A stretch of 59,205 bases of DNA from Curtobacterium oceanosedimentum. GTDB taxonomy: Bacteria; Actinomycetota; Actinomycetes; Actinomycetales; Microbacteriaceae. Below are positions 1 to 8,318 of the stretch, piece by piece. The stretch spans positions 1 through 59,205 of the forward strand of contig NZ_JAIXIG010000024.1 of assembly GCF_020297365.1 (NCBI RefSeq), given 5' to 3'. Position 1 is the first letter of the stretch. Every line of letters starts with the position of its first letter. A program made the position numbers and the translations under genes. The notes under the pieces are model-generated. The model searched no databases, had not been told where the DNA came from, and saw only the letters and a list, made by a program, of their open reading frames with translations.

Positions 1-1110
1 GGGCCGGCCCCCGCCGGACAGACCCAGCCGGCCGCCCCGCAGGCACCGTCCGCGCCGCCTGCCGCCGCGCCCGTGCCGGCCGCCGCTCCGGTCCCGCCGC
101 CCGCCGCCGCTCCCCCGGCAGCCGTGCCGGCCCAGGCCGCGCCGGCCGCTGCTCCGACCCCGGCCGCAGCGGTGCCGAACCCGACGCAGGACGGCGCAGC
201 CAGCGGCTACGTCACCCCGCTCGTGCGCAAGCTCGCCAACGAGCAGGGCGTCGACCTGTCCACCGTCACCGGGTCCGGTGTCGGTGGACGCATCCGCAAG
301 GAGGACGTGCTCGCCGCCGCCGCGAAGGCTCCGGCCGCCACCGGTGCAGCAGCACCCGCCGCCGCGTCCGGTCCGTTCGTCGCCGAGGTCTCGCCGCTGC
401 GCGGCACCCGCGAGAAGATGACGCGCCTGCGCAAGGTCGTCGCCGAGCGGGCGGTGCAGTCGATGACCTCGACCGCACAGCTGACGAGCGTCGTCGAGGT
501 GGACGTCACGAAGGTGGCGCAGTTCCGCGACGCCCACAAGGCGGAGTTCCTCGAGAAGACCGGTTCGAAGCTCTCCTTCATGCCGTTCTTCGCCCTCGCC
601 GCGTCCGAGGCGCTCAAGGCCCACCCGAAGATCAACTCGACCGTGGACGGCGACGAGATCGTCTACCCGGAGACCGAGAACGTCTCCATCGCGGTGGACA
701 CGGAGCGCGGTCTGCTGACGCCGGTCATCAAGGACGCCGCCTCGCTCGACCTGGCACAGTTCTCGAAGTCGATCGCCGACCTGGCCGAGCGCACTCGGAA
801 CAACCAGCTCAAGCCCGACGAGCTGGCCGGTGGCACGTTCACGCTGACCAACACCGGTTCGCGTGGCGCGCTGTTCGACACTCCCGTCGTGTTCCTGCCG
901 CAGTCGGCGATCCTCGGCACGGGCATCGTCACGAAGCGCCCGGCGGTCGTCAAGGTCGACGGGCAGGAGGCGATCGCGATCCGCTCGTTCGTCTACCTGG
1001 CGCTGTCGTACGACCACCGGATCATCGACGGCGCGGACGCGTCGCGCTACCTCGTCGCGGTGAAGAACCGCCTGGAGGAAGGCAACTTCGCGCCCAACCT
1101 CGGGTACTGA
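1..1110 (+). CDS. sucB: Dihydrolipoamide acyltransferase (E2), 3' part
   Basis: C-terminal 369 codons of the E2 subunit of a 2-oxoacid dehydrogenase complex, which moves the acyl group from lipoyl-lysine to CoA. The frame is open from base 1, so the start and lipoyl domain lie upstream. An Ala/Pro linker (to about codon 65) is followed by the peripheral E3-binding domain ([19 protein letters not shown]) and the catalytic domain with the E2 signature HRIIDG, whose His codon is at 1015. The family includes succinyl and acetyl transferases; the sequence alone does not separate sucB from dlaT/aceF, so the symbol is provisional. A strong hairpin follows the stop. Confidence 0.9.
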   Translation, partial: GPAPAGQTQPAAPQAPSAPPAAAPVPAAAPVPPPAAAPPAAVPAQAAPAAAPTPAAAVPNPTQDGAASGYVTPLVRKLANEQGVDLSTVTGSGVGGRIRKEDVLAAAAKAPAATGAAAPAAASGPFVAEVSPLRGTREKMTRLRKVVAERAVQSMTSTAQLTSVVEVDVTKVAQFRDAHKAEFLEKTGSKLSFMPFFALAASEALKAHPKINSTVDGDEIVYPETENVSIAVDTERGLLTPVIKDAASLDLAQFSKSIADLAERTRNNQLKPDELAGGTFTLTNTGSRGALFDTPVVFLPQSAILGTGIVTKRPAVVKVDGQEAIAIRSFVYLALSYDHRIIDGADASRYLVAVKNRLEEGNFAPNLGY

Positions 1111-1126
1111 TCCCCGCTGCACGGCC

Positions 1127-1163
1127 GACGGCCCCGGTTCCCCTGGTGGGAGCCGGGGCCGTC
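1127..1163 (+). terminator. Terminator-like hairpin after the E2 gene
   Basis: Two 16-nt arms (1127-1142 and 1148-1163) pair with one G-T wobble around a 5-nt loop, 16 nt after the E2 stop. There is no T tract, as is common in this genome. Confidence 0.7.
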
Positions 1164-1243
1164 CCCGTTCCCGGTGCGGCGTCCAGCGCGGGCGCGGTGA
1201 CACGTCGGTCCGACAGGTGCCGACAGCACCCTTGACGCGGCCC

Positions 1244-2062
1244 TCACCCGCCCCCGACCACCGTCAGCCCCGCGACGACGAGACCCACAACGACGATCGC
1301 ACCGACCAGCACGTGGCGCAGCGGGAGTCGACGGCCCACGCCGACGAGCAGGCCCTGCTCGACGACGAGGCGGAGCTGCTCGACGAACCCGAGCGGTCCG
1401 CTGGCGGCTGACGCCGCGTCGGGGTCGGCGAACACCAGGTCGCTCGGCACCGGCGTCCACCGGAAGGGTCGGGGCGGAGCGGCGTCACGGACCAGCTCGA
1501 GGGCCGTCCTGGCGCTCTGTCCGTCGCCGTCGAGCGCCCCCTGCAGTGCCGCGGCCACCGCCGGCAGCTCGGGGTCGGCAGGGTCGACGCGGTCCCACAC
1601 GGTGCGTGCCGCCAGGACGAGCGTGCGGAGCGCGTCCGGTGCAGTGCCCCCTCGGGGAGCGGCGGTCGGGGTGGGGTCCACGGCCCTCGTGGCCGTCGCA
1701 CCCGGCGGACGGTCGCACAGCACGACCGCCCCCGCGTCGTCCACCACGACGTCGTCGATCTCGGCGGCCCCGAGCATCACCGTGCCGTCGTGCGCGGCGA
1801 CGACGAGTTCGAGGAGCGGCACGGAGAGGGTGACCGCGACGCCGGTGGTCGGTGTGCCGAGTCGTTCGAGCGCAGCATCGATCGGCATGCCGCCCGGACG
1901 ATCGACCTCCACGACCAGGCGGCCGTCCGGGGAGCGACCGACGTCGACGACCGGAACGAGGTGCCGATCGGCGGTCGCAGAGCGGTCGGCGACCCACCCC
2001 AGCAGGGCCGACTCGTCGGGGTCCGCGACCCAGCGGGTGGGGTGGACGGTGCTCGGTTGCAT
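1244..2062 (-). CDS. Degenerate protein-kinase-like protein with C-terminal membrane anchor
   Basis: 272 residues from the ATG at 2062; a longer frame to 2209 would run into the divergent gene starting at 2191. The middle looks like a decayed bacterial Ser/Thr kinase fold: LVPVVDVGRSPDGRLVVEVD resembles the hinge strands, and AHDGTVMLGAAEIDDVVVDD lies where the catalytic loop should be, but HRD and DFG are absent. A hydrophobic stretch of about 20 residues ends the protein, suggesting a tail anchor. It may be a pseudokinase scaffold; function is unknown. CACGCT lies 7 nt before the ATG, a possible leaderless promoter. Confidence 0.65.
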   Translation of the reverse strand: MQPSTVHPTRWVADPDESALLGWVADRSATADRHLVPVVDVGRSPDGRLVVEVDRPGGMPIDAALERLGTPTTGVAVTLSVPLLELVVAAHDGTVMLGAAEIDDVVVDDAGAVVLCDRPPGATATRAVDPTPTAAPRGGTAPDALRTLVLAARTVWDRVDPADPELPAVAAALQGALDGDGQSARTALELVRDAAPPRPFRWTPVPSDLVFADPDAASAASGPLGFVEQLRLVVEQGLLVGVGRRLPLRHVLVGAIVVVGLVVAGLTVVGGG

Positions 2063-2190
2063 GTCCGCCAGCGTGGCGGACGTGAGCCGCGCCTCCCGGT
2101 CCACGCACCCCACCTGTGGACGGATGCTGTTCGCCCACAGCCGGACGTCGTGCGGTCTCCCCCGCCGCGCAGAGGCCGTATCCTGTTGCC

Positions 2191-2907
2191 ATGGCACGCA
2201 GCTCTTCAACGGACAAGAAGGCGAAGGAGCCCGGGCGTCTCAAGCAGATGTTCCAGGTCTTCCAGATGACCCGTCGGGCCGACCCGTCGTCGGTCTGGTG
2301 GTTCGCCCTGGCCTTCATCGGGCCCGTCGTGCTCGGTGTCCTGCTCGCGCTGCTCCTGCCGGGGCAGAACTGGCTCGCGATCACCCTGTGGATCGTCGCC
2401 GGCGTGCTGCTCGGCGTGCTGCTGTTCCTGATCGTGCTGGGTCGGCTGGCCGAACGTGCCGCGTACTCGCAGATCGAAGGGCAGCCCGGCGCCGTCGGTG
2501 CCGTCCTGTCGAACTCGCTTCGTCGGCAGTGGCGGTCGAGCGAGATGCCCGTCGCCGTGCACGGCCGCTCGCAGGCCGCGGTCTACCGCGCCGTCGGACG
2601 CCCCGGCGTCGTCCTCATCACCGAGGGCCAGCGCGGCAACCTCAACCGTCAGGTCGACGAGGAGCGCCGCAAGGTGCAGCGGATCGTGCCGAACGTCGCC
2701 GTGCACGTGCTCCACGTGGGCGACGGTACCGGTGACAGCCTGACGCTGCACAAGCTCCCCCGCGCCATGAACAAGCTCGGGAAGTCGCTCAACCGCAACG
2801 AGGTGCTGGCCGTCGCGAACCGCCTCGACTCGCTGACGCAGAGCCCCGCCGCCGCGATCCCCAAGGGCATGGACCCGATGCGCGCTCGCGCCGGTCGTCC
2901 GCGCTGA
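2191..2907 (+). CDS. DUF4191 family membrane protein
   Basis: 238 residues. The N-terminus is basic (about 1-28), followed by two closely spaced membrane segments (about 29-51 and 55-77), then a soluble domain with AVYRAVGRPGVVLITEG, matching the actinobacterial DUF4191 family found upstream of glnA1 in mycobacteria and relatives. Biochemical role unknown. The start is the ATG preceded by TATCCT with a 6-nt gap, which fits a leaderless transcript; an in-frame ATG at 2116 lies upstream of that -10 and is unlikely. A strong hairpin follows the stop. Confidence 0.85.
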   Translation: MARSSSTDKKAKEPGRLKQMFQVFQMTRRADPSSVWWFALAFIGPVVLGVLLALLLPGQNWLAITLWIVAGVLLGVLLFLIVLGRLAERAAYSQIEGQPGAVGAVLSNSLRRQWRSSEMPVAVHGRSQAAVYRAVGRPGVVLITEGQRGNLNRQVDEERRKVQRIVPNVAVHVLHVGDGTGDSLTLHKLPRAMNKLGKSLNRNEVLAVANRLDSLTQSPAAAIPKGMDPMRARAGRPR

Positions 2908-2942
2908 TCCGTCTGCGCTGATCCGGATCGACCCGGACACAG

Positions 2943-2974
2943 GACGCCCCCGACCTGGACTGGTCGGGGGCGTC
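2943..2974 (+). terminator. Terminator-like hairpin after DUF4191 gene
   Basis: Perfect 13-nt arms (GACGCCCCCGACC, 2943-2955, and its complement 2962-2974) with a 6-nt loop, between the DUF4191 stop and the convergent RDD gene. Confidence 0.75.
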
Positions 2975-3025
2975 GTCGTGTGTTCCGGGGGTGCGCGGGA
3001 GCCGCTCGGGTCCAGCGGGAGCCGC

Positions 3026-3481
3026 TCAGCGGCGGACGAGCACCGTCCCCGCGATGCGGTCGTGCGCGCCGCGGCTGTCGCGGTCGATGATGAGCGCCGG
3101 CACGACCAGGCAGAGGAGCAGCGTCCGGACCACGGGCCGCCAGACACCGACGTAGCCGCCCCGCATCGGCACGACCCGGAGCCCGACGCAGATGTGGCCG
3201 AACGACCCGGACAGCAGGCAGATGAACACGATCTGCAGCACGGCGAAGATCGCGAGCTGGATCCACGTGTGCGCGATGTCACCGGACCCGTTCACCGGCG
3301 ACCACACCCCGGTGACGTAGGCGACGAGGTCGGCCAGGGCGCCGTCGATCAGGAGCGCGACGATCCGACGGCCGATCCGACCGACGCTCCTGGGCCCGGT
3401 CTCGGGCAGTCCGAGGTCCTTGCCCGGCCACCCGTCCGGGTGCTCGGAGGGCGCGGACGGACTGGGAGTGGGGCGGGCCAT
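3026..3481 (-). CDS. RDD family membrane protein
   Basis: 151 residues. After a Pro/Ser-rich cytoplasmic start, GRRIVALLIDGALADLVAYV carries the Arg and Asp of the RDD family in the first membrane helix; two further hydrophobic stretches follow (about 76-100 and 115-132), and the second conserved Arg-Asp region appears as IIDRDSRGAHDRIAGT. RDD proteins are small integral membrane proteins of mostly unknown transport role. It lies beside DUF4191 and glnA as in other actinobacteria. TACGCT sits 7 nt before the ATG, suggesting a leaderless transcript. It is divergent from glnA, and the GlnR-like box is in the shared gap. Confidence 0.85.
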   Translation of the reverse strand: MARPTPSPSAPSEHPDGWPGKDLGLPETGPRSVGRIGRRIVALLIDGALADLVAYVTGVWSPVNGSGDIAHTWIQLAIFAVLQIVFICLLSGSFGHICVGLRVVPMRGGYVGVWRPVVRTLLLCLVVPALIIDRDSRGAHDRIAGTVLVRR

Positions 3482-3509
3482 GCACTCCAGCGTAGGCGAC
3501 CACCCGGGC

Positions 3510-3547
3510 GTAACACGCCTGAAACAACCCAGTCATGTCCGGGAAAC
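3510..3547 (+). promoter_or_regulatory. GlnR-type operator upstream of glnA
   Basis: Four 5-mers with exact 6-nt spacers: GTAAC (3510-3514), GAAAC (3521-3525), GTCAT (3532-3536), GAAAC (3543-3547). This is the a1-b1-a2-b2 layout known for actinobacterial GlnR boxes (gTnAC-n6-GaAAC repeated at 22 bp). The box ends 76 bp before the glnA ATG and 29 bp from the start of the divergent RDD gene. Confidence 0.75.
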
Positions 3548-3623
3548 TCCTTGTCAATAGCCTCGTCGGAGGTGCCTTGACCGGTGCCTCCGACATCACC
3601 CAACCCATTGGAGATCGGCCCCC

Positions 3624-5048
3624 ATGTTCAGCGATTCCTCCGAGGTCCTGGCCTTCATCAAGGACACCGACGTCAAGTTCCTCGACATCCGCTTCACGGA
3701 CCTGCCGGGTGTGCAGCAGCACTTCAACATCCCCGCATCGACCGTCGACGAGGACTTCTTCTCGGTCGGGCAGCTGTTCGACGGCTCGTCCATCCGGGGC
3801 TTCGCGTCGATCCACGAGTCGGACATGCAGCTGATCCCCGACGTCACCACGGCGTACGTCGACCAGTTCCGCGCCGAGCGCACGCTCATCATGATCTTCG
3901 ACATCTACAACCCGCGGAACGGCGAGATCTACGGCCGTGACCCGCGCCAGGTGGCGAAGAAGGCCGAGAAGTACCTCGCGTCGACGGGCATCGCGGACAC
4001 GGCGTTCTTCGCCCCCGAGGCCGAGTTCTACATCTTCGACGACGTCCGCTACTCGGTCACGCAGAACGAGTCCTTCTACGCGGTCGACTCCGAAGAGGGC
4101 GCGTGGAACACCGGTCGCGACGAAGAGGGCGGCAACCTCGCCAACAAGACCCCGTACAAGGGCGGCTACTTCCCCGTGTCGCCGGTCGACAAGACCGCCG
4201 ACCTGCGCGACGACATCACCCTCAAGCTGATCGACGCCGGCTTCGAACTCGAGCGCTCGCACCACGAGGTGGGCACCGGCGGCCAGCAGGAGATCAACTA
4301 CAAGTTCGACACGATGGTCCACGCCGCGGACGACATCCTGAAGTTCAAGTACATCGTCAAGAACACGGCCGACCAGTGGGGCAAGGTCGCCACGTTCATG
4401 CCGAAGCCGCTCTTCGGTGACAACGGCTCGGGCATGCACACCCACCAGTCGCTCTGGTCGGACGGCAAGCCGCTGTTCTACGACGAGAACGGCTACGGCG
4501 GTCTCTCCGACGTCGCGCGTTGGTACATCGGCGGCATCCTCAAGCACGCCCCCGCGCTCCTCGCCTTCACCAACCCCTCGATCAACTCGTACCACCGCCT
4601 GGTGAAGGGCTTCGAGGCGCCGGTGAACCTGGTCTACTCGGCCGGCAACCGCTCCGCCGCGATCCGCATCCCGATCACGGGCACGAACCCGAAGGCCAAG
4701 CGCATCGAGTTCCGCGCGCCGGATGCCTCGGGCAACCCCTACCTCGCCTTCGCGGCGCAGCTCATGGCGGGCCTCGACGGCATCCAGAACCGCATCGAGC
4801 CGCACGAGCCGGTCGACAAGGACCTGTACGAGCTCCCGCCCGAGGAGGCGAAGGGCATCCCGCAGGTCCCCGGCTCCCTCGACGAGGCGCTCGAGGCACT
4901 CGAGGCCGACCACGAGTTCCTCACCAAGGGCAACGTGTTCACCGAGGACCTCATCCAGACCTGGATCGACTACAAGCGCGAGAACGAGATCCTGCCGCTG
5001 GCCCAGCGCCCGCACCCGTTCGAGTACGAGCTGTACTTCGGCGTCTGA
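3624..5048 (+). CDS. glnA: Glutamine synthetase, type I
   Basis: 474 residues, full length for GSI. The enzyme makes glutamine from glutamate, ammonium and ATP as a cytoplasmic dodecamer. Visible signatures are [10 protein letters not shown] near the N-terminus, [16 protein letters not shown] (ATP/metal site), and [10 protein letters not shown]. Tyr402 in [13 protein letters not shown] is the adenylylation site, and GlnE is encoded at 10485-13436. A GlnR-like box upstream points to nitrogen-controlled transcription. The region matches glnA1 of mycobacteria. A strong GC hairpin follows. Confidence 0.97.
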   Translation: MFSDSSEVLAFIKDTDVKFLDIRFTDLPGVQQHFNIPASTVDEDFFSVGQLFDGSSIRGFASIHESDMQLIPDVTTAYVDQFRAERTLIMIFDIYNPRNGEIYGRDPRQVAKKAEKYLASTGIADTAFFAPEAEFYIFDDVRYSVTQNESFYAVDSEEGAWNTGRDEEGGNLANKTPYKGGYFPVSPVDKTADLRDDITLKLIDAGFELERSHHEVGTGGQQEINYKFDTMVHAADDILKFKYIVKNTADQWGKVATFMPKPLFGDNGSGMHTHQSLWSDGKPLFYDENGYGGLSDVARWYIGGILKHAPALLAFTNPSINSYHRLVKGFEAPVNLVYSAGNRSAAIRIPITGTNPKAKRIEFRAPDASGNPYLAFAAQLMAGLDGIQNRIEPHEPVDKDLYELPPEEAKGIPQVPGSLDEALEALEADHEFLTKGNVFTEDLIQTWIDYKRENEILPLAQRPHPFEYELYFGV

Positions 5049-5062
5049 GCCCCGCTGAGCAC

Positions 5063-5096
5063 GAAGGGCCCCGCACCGTCCGGTGCGGGGCCCTTC
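5063..5096 (+). terminator. Intrinsic-type terminator of glnA
   Basis: Perfect 15-nt arms (GAAGGGCCCCGCACC, 5063-5077; complement 5082-5096) with a GTCC tetraloop, 14 nt after the glnA stop. Confidence 0.85.
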
Positions 5097-5113
5097 GCCG
5101 TGCCGGCCACGGT

Positions 5114-5169
5114 TCGCGCTGGGCGACATCTCACGGGCTGCGCCACCCGTGGGGTGTCGCCCAGCGCGA
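5114..5169. repeat. Inverted repeat in the glnA-ugd convergent gap
   Basis: 15-nt perfect arms TCGCGCTGGGCGACA (5114-5128) and complement (5155-5169), extended inward with a few mismatches by CACGGG/CCCGTG. It can fold on either strand and may end transcripts from both directions. Confidence 0.65.
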
Positions 5170-5204
5170 GCGGACGCGGCCACCGGGAGCCGCGGGGTGC
5201 GGAG

Positions 5205-5265
5205 GCGACCGCCTGGAGGCCCGGTGCCGGTCCGCCGGGCGGGTGCCGGGCCTCCAGGCGGTCGC
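5205..5265. repeat. Second long inverted repeat, likely terminator of the ugd operon
   Basis: Perfect 20-nt arms (5205-5224 and 5246-5265, core ACCGCCTGGAGGCCCGG) with a 21-nt spacer, 57 nt beyond the ugd stop on the minus strand. Likely the bidirectional end of converging transcripts. Confidence 0.65.
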
Positions 5266-5322
5266 GACGCACGGGAACGGGGCCCGCGCCGCCCGGCACG
5301 GACCCCGTCTCGCGAACGGTGA

Positions 5323-6750
5323 CTAGCGACTCGTGGCCAACGCGTCGTTCGTCCCCGCTGCGACGCTCACGGGTGCACCCGTGACCGGCGTGGGACGTCC
5401 CAGGGAACGGACGGTCCACCCCGCTCTGACCCAGTCGGCGACCGGGAGGCAGTTGCGCGCGTCGATGACGACGCGGCGTCCGACGAGGTCACCGAGGGCG
5501 ACCGGGTCGGCGGTGACGACGTCGTCCCACTCGGTGAGCACGAGCACGACGTCGGCACCCTCGATCGCGTCGGACATCGACGCGGCGTAGCTCAGCGTCG
5601 GGAACGAGCGCTTCGCGGGCTCCAGCGCCTCGGGGTCCCAGAGCGTCACCTGGGCGCCGCGCAGGTGCAGCGCCGCGGCGACGTTGAGCGCCGGGGAGTC
5701 CCGGACGTCGTCGGTGAGGGGCTTGAACGCGGCGCCTATGACGGCCACGCGGCGGTTGAGCACGGATCCCCCGGCCGAGTCGATCGCCATGTCGATGACC
5801 CGCTGGCGCTGGCCCATGTTGATCTCGTCGACCTGCTGCATGAGCCCGACGACCTGACCGGCGCCGATCTCGTTCGCACGGTGCATGAGCGCCCGGATGT
5901 CCTTCGGCAGGCAGCCGCCGCCGAAGCCGAGACCGGCGTTGAGGAACTTCCGCCCGATGCGGGCGTCGTGCCCGAGGGCGTCGGCGAGGGTCGTGACGTC
6001 GGCGCCGGTGATCGCGCACATCTCGGAGATGGCGTTGATGAACGAGATCTTCGTGGCGAGGAACGCGTTGGCGCTCACCTTGACGAGCTCGGCGGTGGCC
6101 AGGTCGGTCGTGATGACCGGGGTGCCCTCGCTGATCGGCGCGGCGTAGACCTCGCGGATCACGGCGTCGGCGGCCTCGGAGGCGCCGCCCCACACCAGGC
6201 GGTCCGGGTGCAGCGTGTCCTCGACGGCCTTGCCCTCGCGCAGGAACTCGGGGTTCCAGATGAGCTCGGCCGTGATGCCGGACGGCGTGAACTCGCGGAC
6301 GATGCCCCGCAGCCGCGCCGCGGTGCCGACCGGGACCGTCGACTTGCCGACGATGAGGCCCGGGTGGGTGAGGTGCTCGGCGACACCGCGCGTGGCGCTC
6401 TCGACGTAGGCGAGGTTCGCGGCGTGCGACCCGGCCTTCTGCGGGGTGCCGACGCACACGAAGTGCACGTCGGCCGCGGCGACGGCGGAGGCGAGGTCCG
6501 AGGTGAAGCGGAGCGTGCCACTGGCGACGTGCTTCGTGATGAGCTCGGGCAGTCCGGGTTCGAAGAACGGGACCTCGCCGGCGGACAGGGCGGCGAGCTT
6601 CGCCGGGTCGACGTCCACGCCGATGGTCTCGAAGCCCATCTCGGCCATGGCGGCCGCGTGGGTGGCACCGAGGTACCCGGTGCCGATGACGCTGATGACG
6701 GGTGCGGGACGGGTGTCGGCCGATGCGGTCGACTTCTTGGACTCGCTCAT
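5323..6750 (-). CDS. ugd: UDP-glucose 6-dehydrogenase
   Basis: 475 residues. Oxidises UDP-glucose to UDP-glucuronate with two NAD+, supplying an acidic sugar donor. The Rossmann motif is VIGTGYLGATHAAAMAEMGF near residue 20; the catalytic Cys lies in GFGGGCLPKDI, and NAFLATKISFIN holds the conserved Lys. Length fits the family. The start ATG has GGAGG 7 nt upstream and overlaps the GH26 stop by ATGA, so it is translationally coupled as the third gene of the GT2-GH26-ugd operon. The context suggests that UDP-glucuronate feeds the polymer made by the operon's synthase. Confidence 0.93.
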   Translation of the reverse strand: MSESKKSTASADTRPAPVISVIGTGYLGATHAAAMAEMGFETIGVDVDPAKLAALSAGEVPFFEPGLPELITKHVASGTLRFTSDLASAVAAADVHFVCVGTPQKAGSHAANLAYVESATRGVAEHLTHPGLIVGKSTVPVGTAARLRGIVREFTPSGITAELIWNPEFLREGKAVEDTLHPDRLVWGGASEAADAVIREVYAAPISEGTPVITTDLATAELVKVSANAFLATKISFINAISEMCAITGADVTTLADALGHDARIGRKFLNAGLGFGGGCLPKDIRALMHRANEIGAGQVVGLMQQVDEINMGQRQRVIDMAIDSAGGSVLNRRVAVIGAAFKPLTDDVRDSPALNVAAALHLRGAQVTLWDPEALEPAKRSFPTLSYAASMSDAIEGADVVLVLTEWDDVVTADPVALGDLVGRRVVIDARNCLPVADWVRAGWTVRSLGRPTPVTGAPVSVAAGTNDALATSR

Positions 6751-8318
6751 TGCGTGACCTCCTGCAGGTCGTAGTCGATGTCGTTGCGCGTGATGCCCTC
6801 GGCGAAGGCCTTGAGGGAATCGGCGCGGGAGTTGAGGCGCCAGTCGTTCGTGGTGCGCTTGCCGTCGACGATGGTGGTGGCGGTCTCGCTGAAGTACGCG
6901 AAACCGATGATGTCGTCGTTGGCGGGGTCGGCCAGGGCGTCGAAGAGCGAGTTGATCCACTGCGTCTTCTGCGGGTTCGCGACGCTGGTGCCGGTCTCGG
7001 TCGCCCCGATCTCGTTGAGCATGATGCCCTTGCCCGGCGCGACCTGTCGGAGCTGCGCGAGCGTCGCGCCGAAGGTCGTGGCGAACGTCGGCTGCTCGGT
7101 GGCGTCGCGGTAGTAACCGCTCATCCCCACCCAGTCGACGTAGTCGGCGCCCGGGTAGTACTGACGCATGTAGTCGAGGGTCTGGTACTTCGGGTTGCCG
7201 AGCTTGTCGATGCGGCTCGGCGACCAGTCCCAGATGACGTACCGGTTCGCGCCGTTCGCCTGGAAGACGTCGTGCACGTGCTGCCACATCGCGACGTACG
7301 AGCCGGCGGGGTTCTGCTGGGCGCTGCCCTCGGACCAGTTGTACCAGGAGCCGTTCATCTCGTGGTCGAGCCGGATGACCAGCGGCTGCCCGTTGGCCGC
7401 CAGCGCCTTCGCGTACTTCGTCAGGTAGGCGTCGAAGGCCCCGCCGGCGATGTCCTGGTTGGTGTAGCCGGGCACGTACTTCTGGTCGTTGCCGGTCTGG
7501 GCCGGCACCGTCTCCCACGTCATGAGCGGGACGCGGCCGTTGGCCCAGGAGCGCTGCACCGCCGAGGCGTTGAACGCCTGGTCGAAGCCCTGGAAGAACC
7601 CGGTCATGTTCGACGCGGTGCCGACCTGTCGGGAGACCTCGTCGTACTCGGCCCAGTTGAACGGGGACTGCGCGGTGTACAGGCCGTACCAGCGGGACTG
7701 CTGCCCGAGGATCTCGGCCTTCGTCGGGACGTCGACGGGCGTCGTCCCGGGGTCGGTCGACGGGCCCGGGTTGGACTTCGTCGCGCCCGTCCCGGCGCCG
7801 CCGGCCGCACCGGAGCCGCCGCTCGCGCCCCCGCCGGACCCGGCGGAAGCGGACCCACCGGACGTGCCGGACCCCGATCCGGTCCCCCAGTCGGAGGAAC
7901 CGGCCCCGCCGTCACGGGAACCCGACGCGTCGACCCGGGACGAGCCTCCCGAGCCCTTCGCGGCACCGAGCTGCGACCGCAGCGACGCGATCTGCGCCTG
8001 GAGCTCGGTGATCTGGTCGCCACGCGACCCGGCCTGGGCGGTGCGGGAGTCGAGCTTGCCCTCGAGCGCCCAGATGCGCTCCTGGGCGGCGTCGAGCTGC
8101 GTCTGCAGTTCGGCCGCCGAGACCTTCTTGGCCTTCGGGGGCTGGACCCCGAGCGCCTGGTGCACGGCGGTCGACACGGGGCCGGAGGGTGACACCCAGA
8201 CGGACCAGGTGATGAGGGCGAGGGCGAGGACGATGGCCGTCGTCCCGACCGCGGTCCAGCGGGCGTGCTTGCTCGACTGCGCCCACCAGGTGCTCGAGGA
8301 GCGGATGATGTCAGACAA
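6747..8318 (-). CDS. Membrane-anchored GH26-type glycoside hydrolase
   Basis: 523 residues from a TTG start with GGAGG 9 nt upstream; the start overlaps the synthase stop by 8 nt. One N-terminal membrane helix (about 22-43), a coiled-coil-like Glu/Gln-rich stretch (about 55-115), a long Ser/Gly linker (to about 170), then a GH26 barrel. Glu320 in LDHEMNGSWYNW fits the acid/base and Glu436 in MLNEIGATE fits the nucleophile of this family, which cuts beta-mannans and related beta-glycans. The catalytic domain should sit outside the cell beside the synthase. It may trim or release the polymer; the substrate is not established. Confidence 0.85.
   Translation of the reverse strand: MSDIIRSSSTWWAQSSKHARWTAVGTTAIVLALALITWSVWVSPSGPVSTAVHQALGVQPPKAKKVSAAELQTQLDAAQERIWALEGKLDSRTAQAGSRGDQITELQAQIASLRSQLGAAKGSGGSSRVDASGSRDGGAGSSDWGTGSGSGTSGGSASAGSGGGASGGSGAAGGAGTGATKSNPGPSTDPGTTPVDVPTKAEILGQQSRWYGLYTAQSPFNWAEYDEVSRQVGTASNMTGFFQGFDQAFNASAVQRSWANGRVPLMTWETVPAQTGNDQKYVPGYTNQDIAGGAFDAYLTKYAKALAANGQPLVIRLDHEMNGSWYNWSEGSAQQNPAGSYVAMWQHVHDVFQANGANRYVIWDWSPSRIDKLGNPKYQTLDYMRQYYPGADYVDWVGMSGYYRDATEQPTFATTFGATLAQLRQVAPGKGIMLNEIGATETGTSVANPQKTQWINSLFDALADPANDDIIGFAYFSETATTIVDGKRTTNDWRLNSRADSLKAFAEGITRNDIDYDLQEVTQ

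Noticed and set aside
3279..5183. Long open frame antisense to glnA
   Set aside because: It is a GC-codon shadow: Val/Leu/Arg/Glu-rich composition, no family features, and the glnA product on the plus strand is full length with all motifs.
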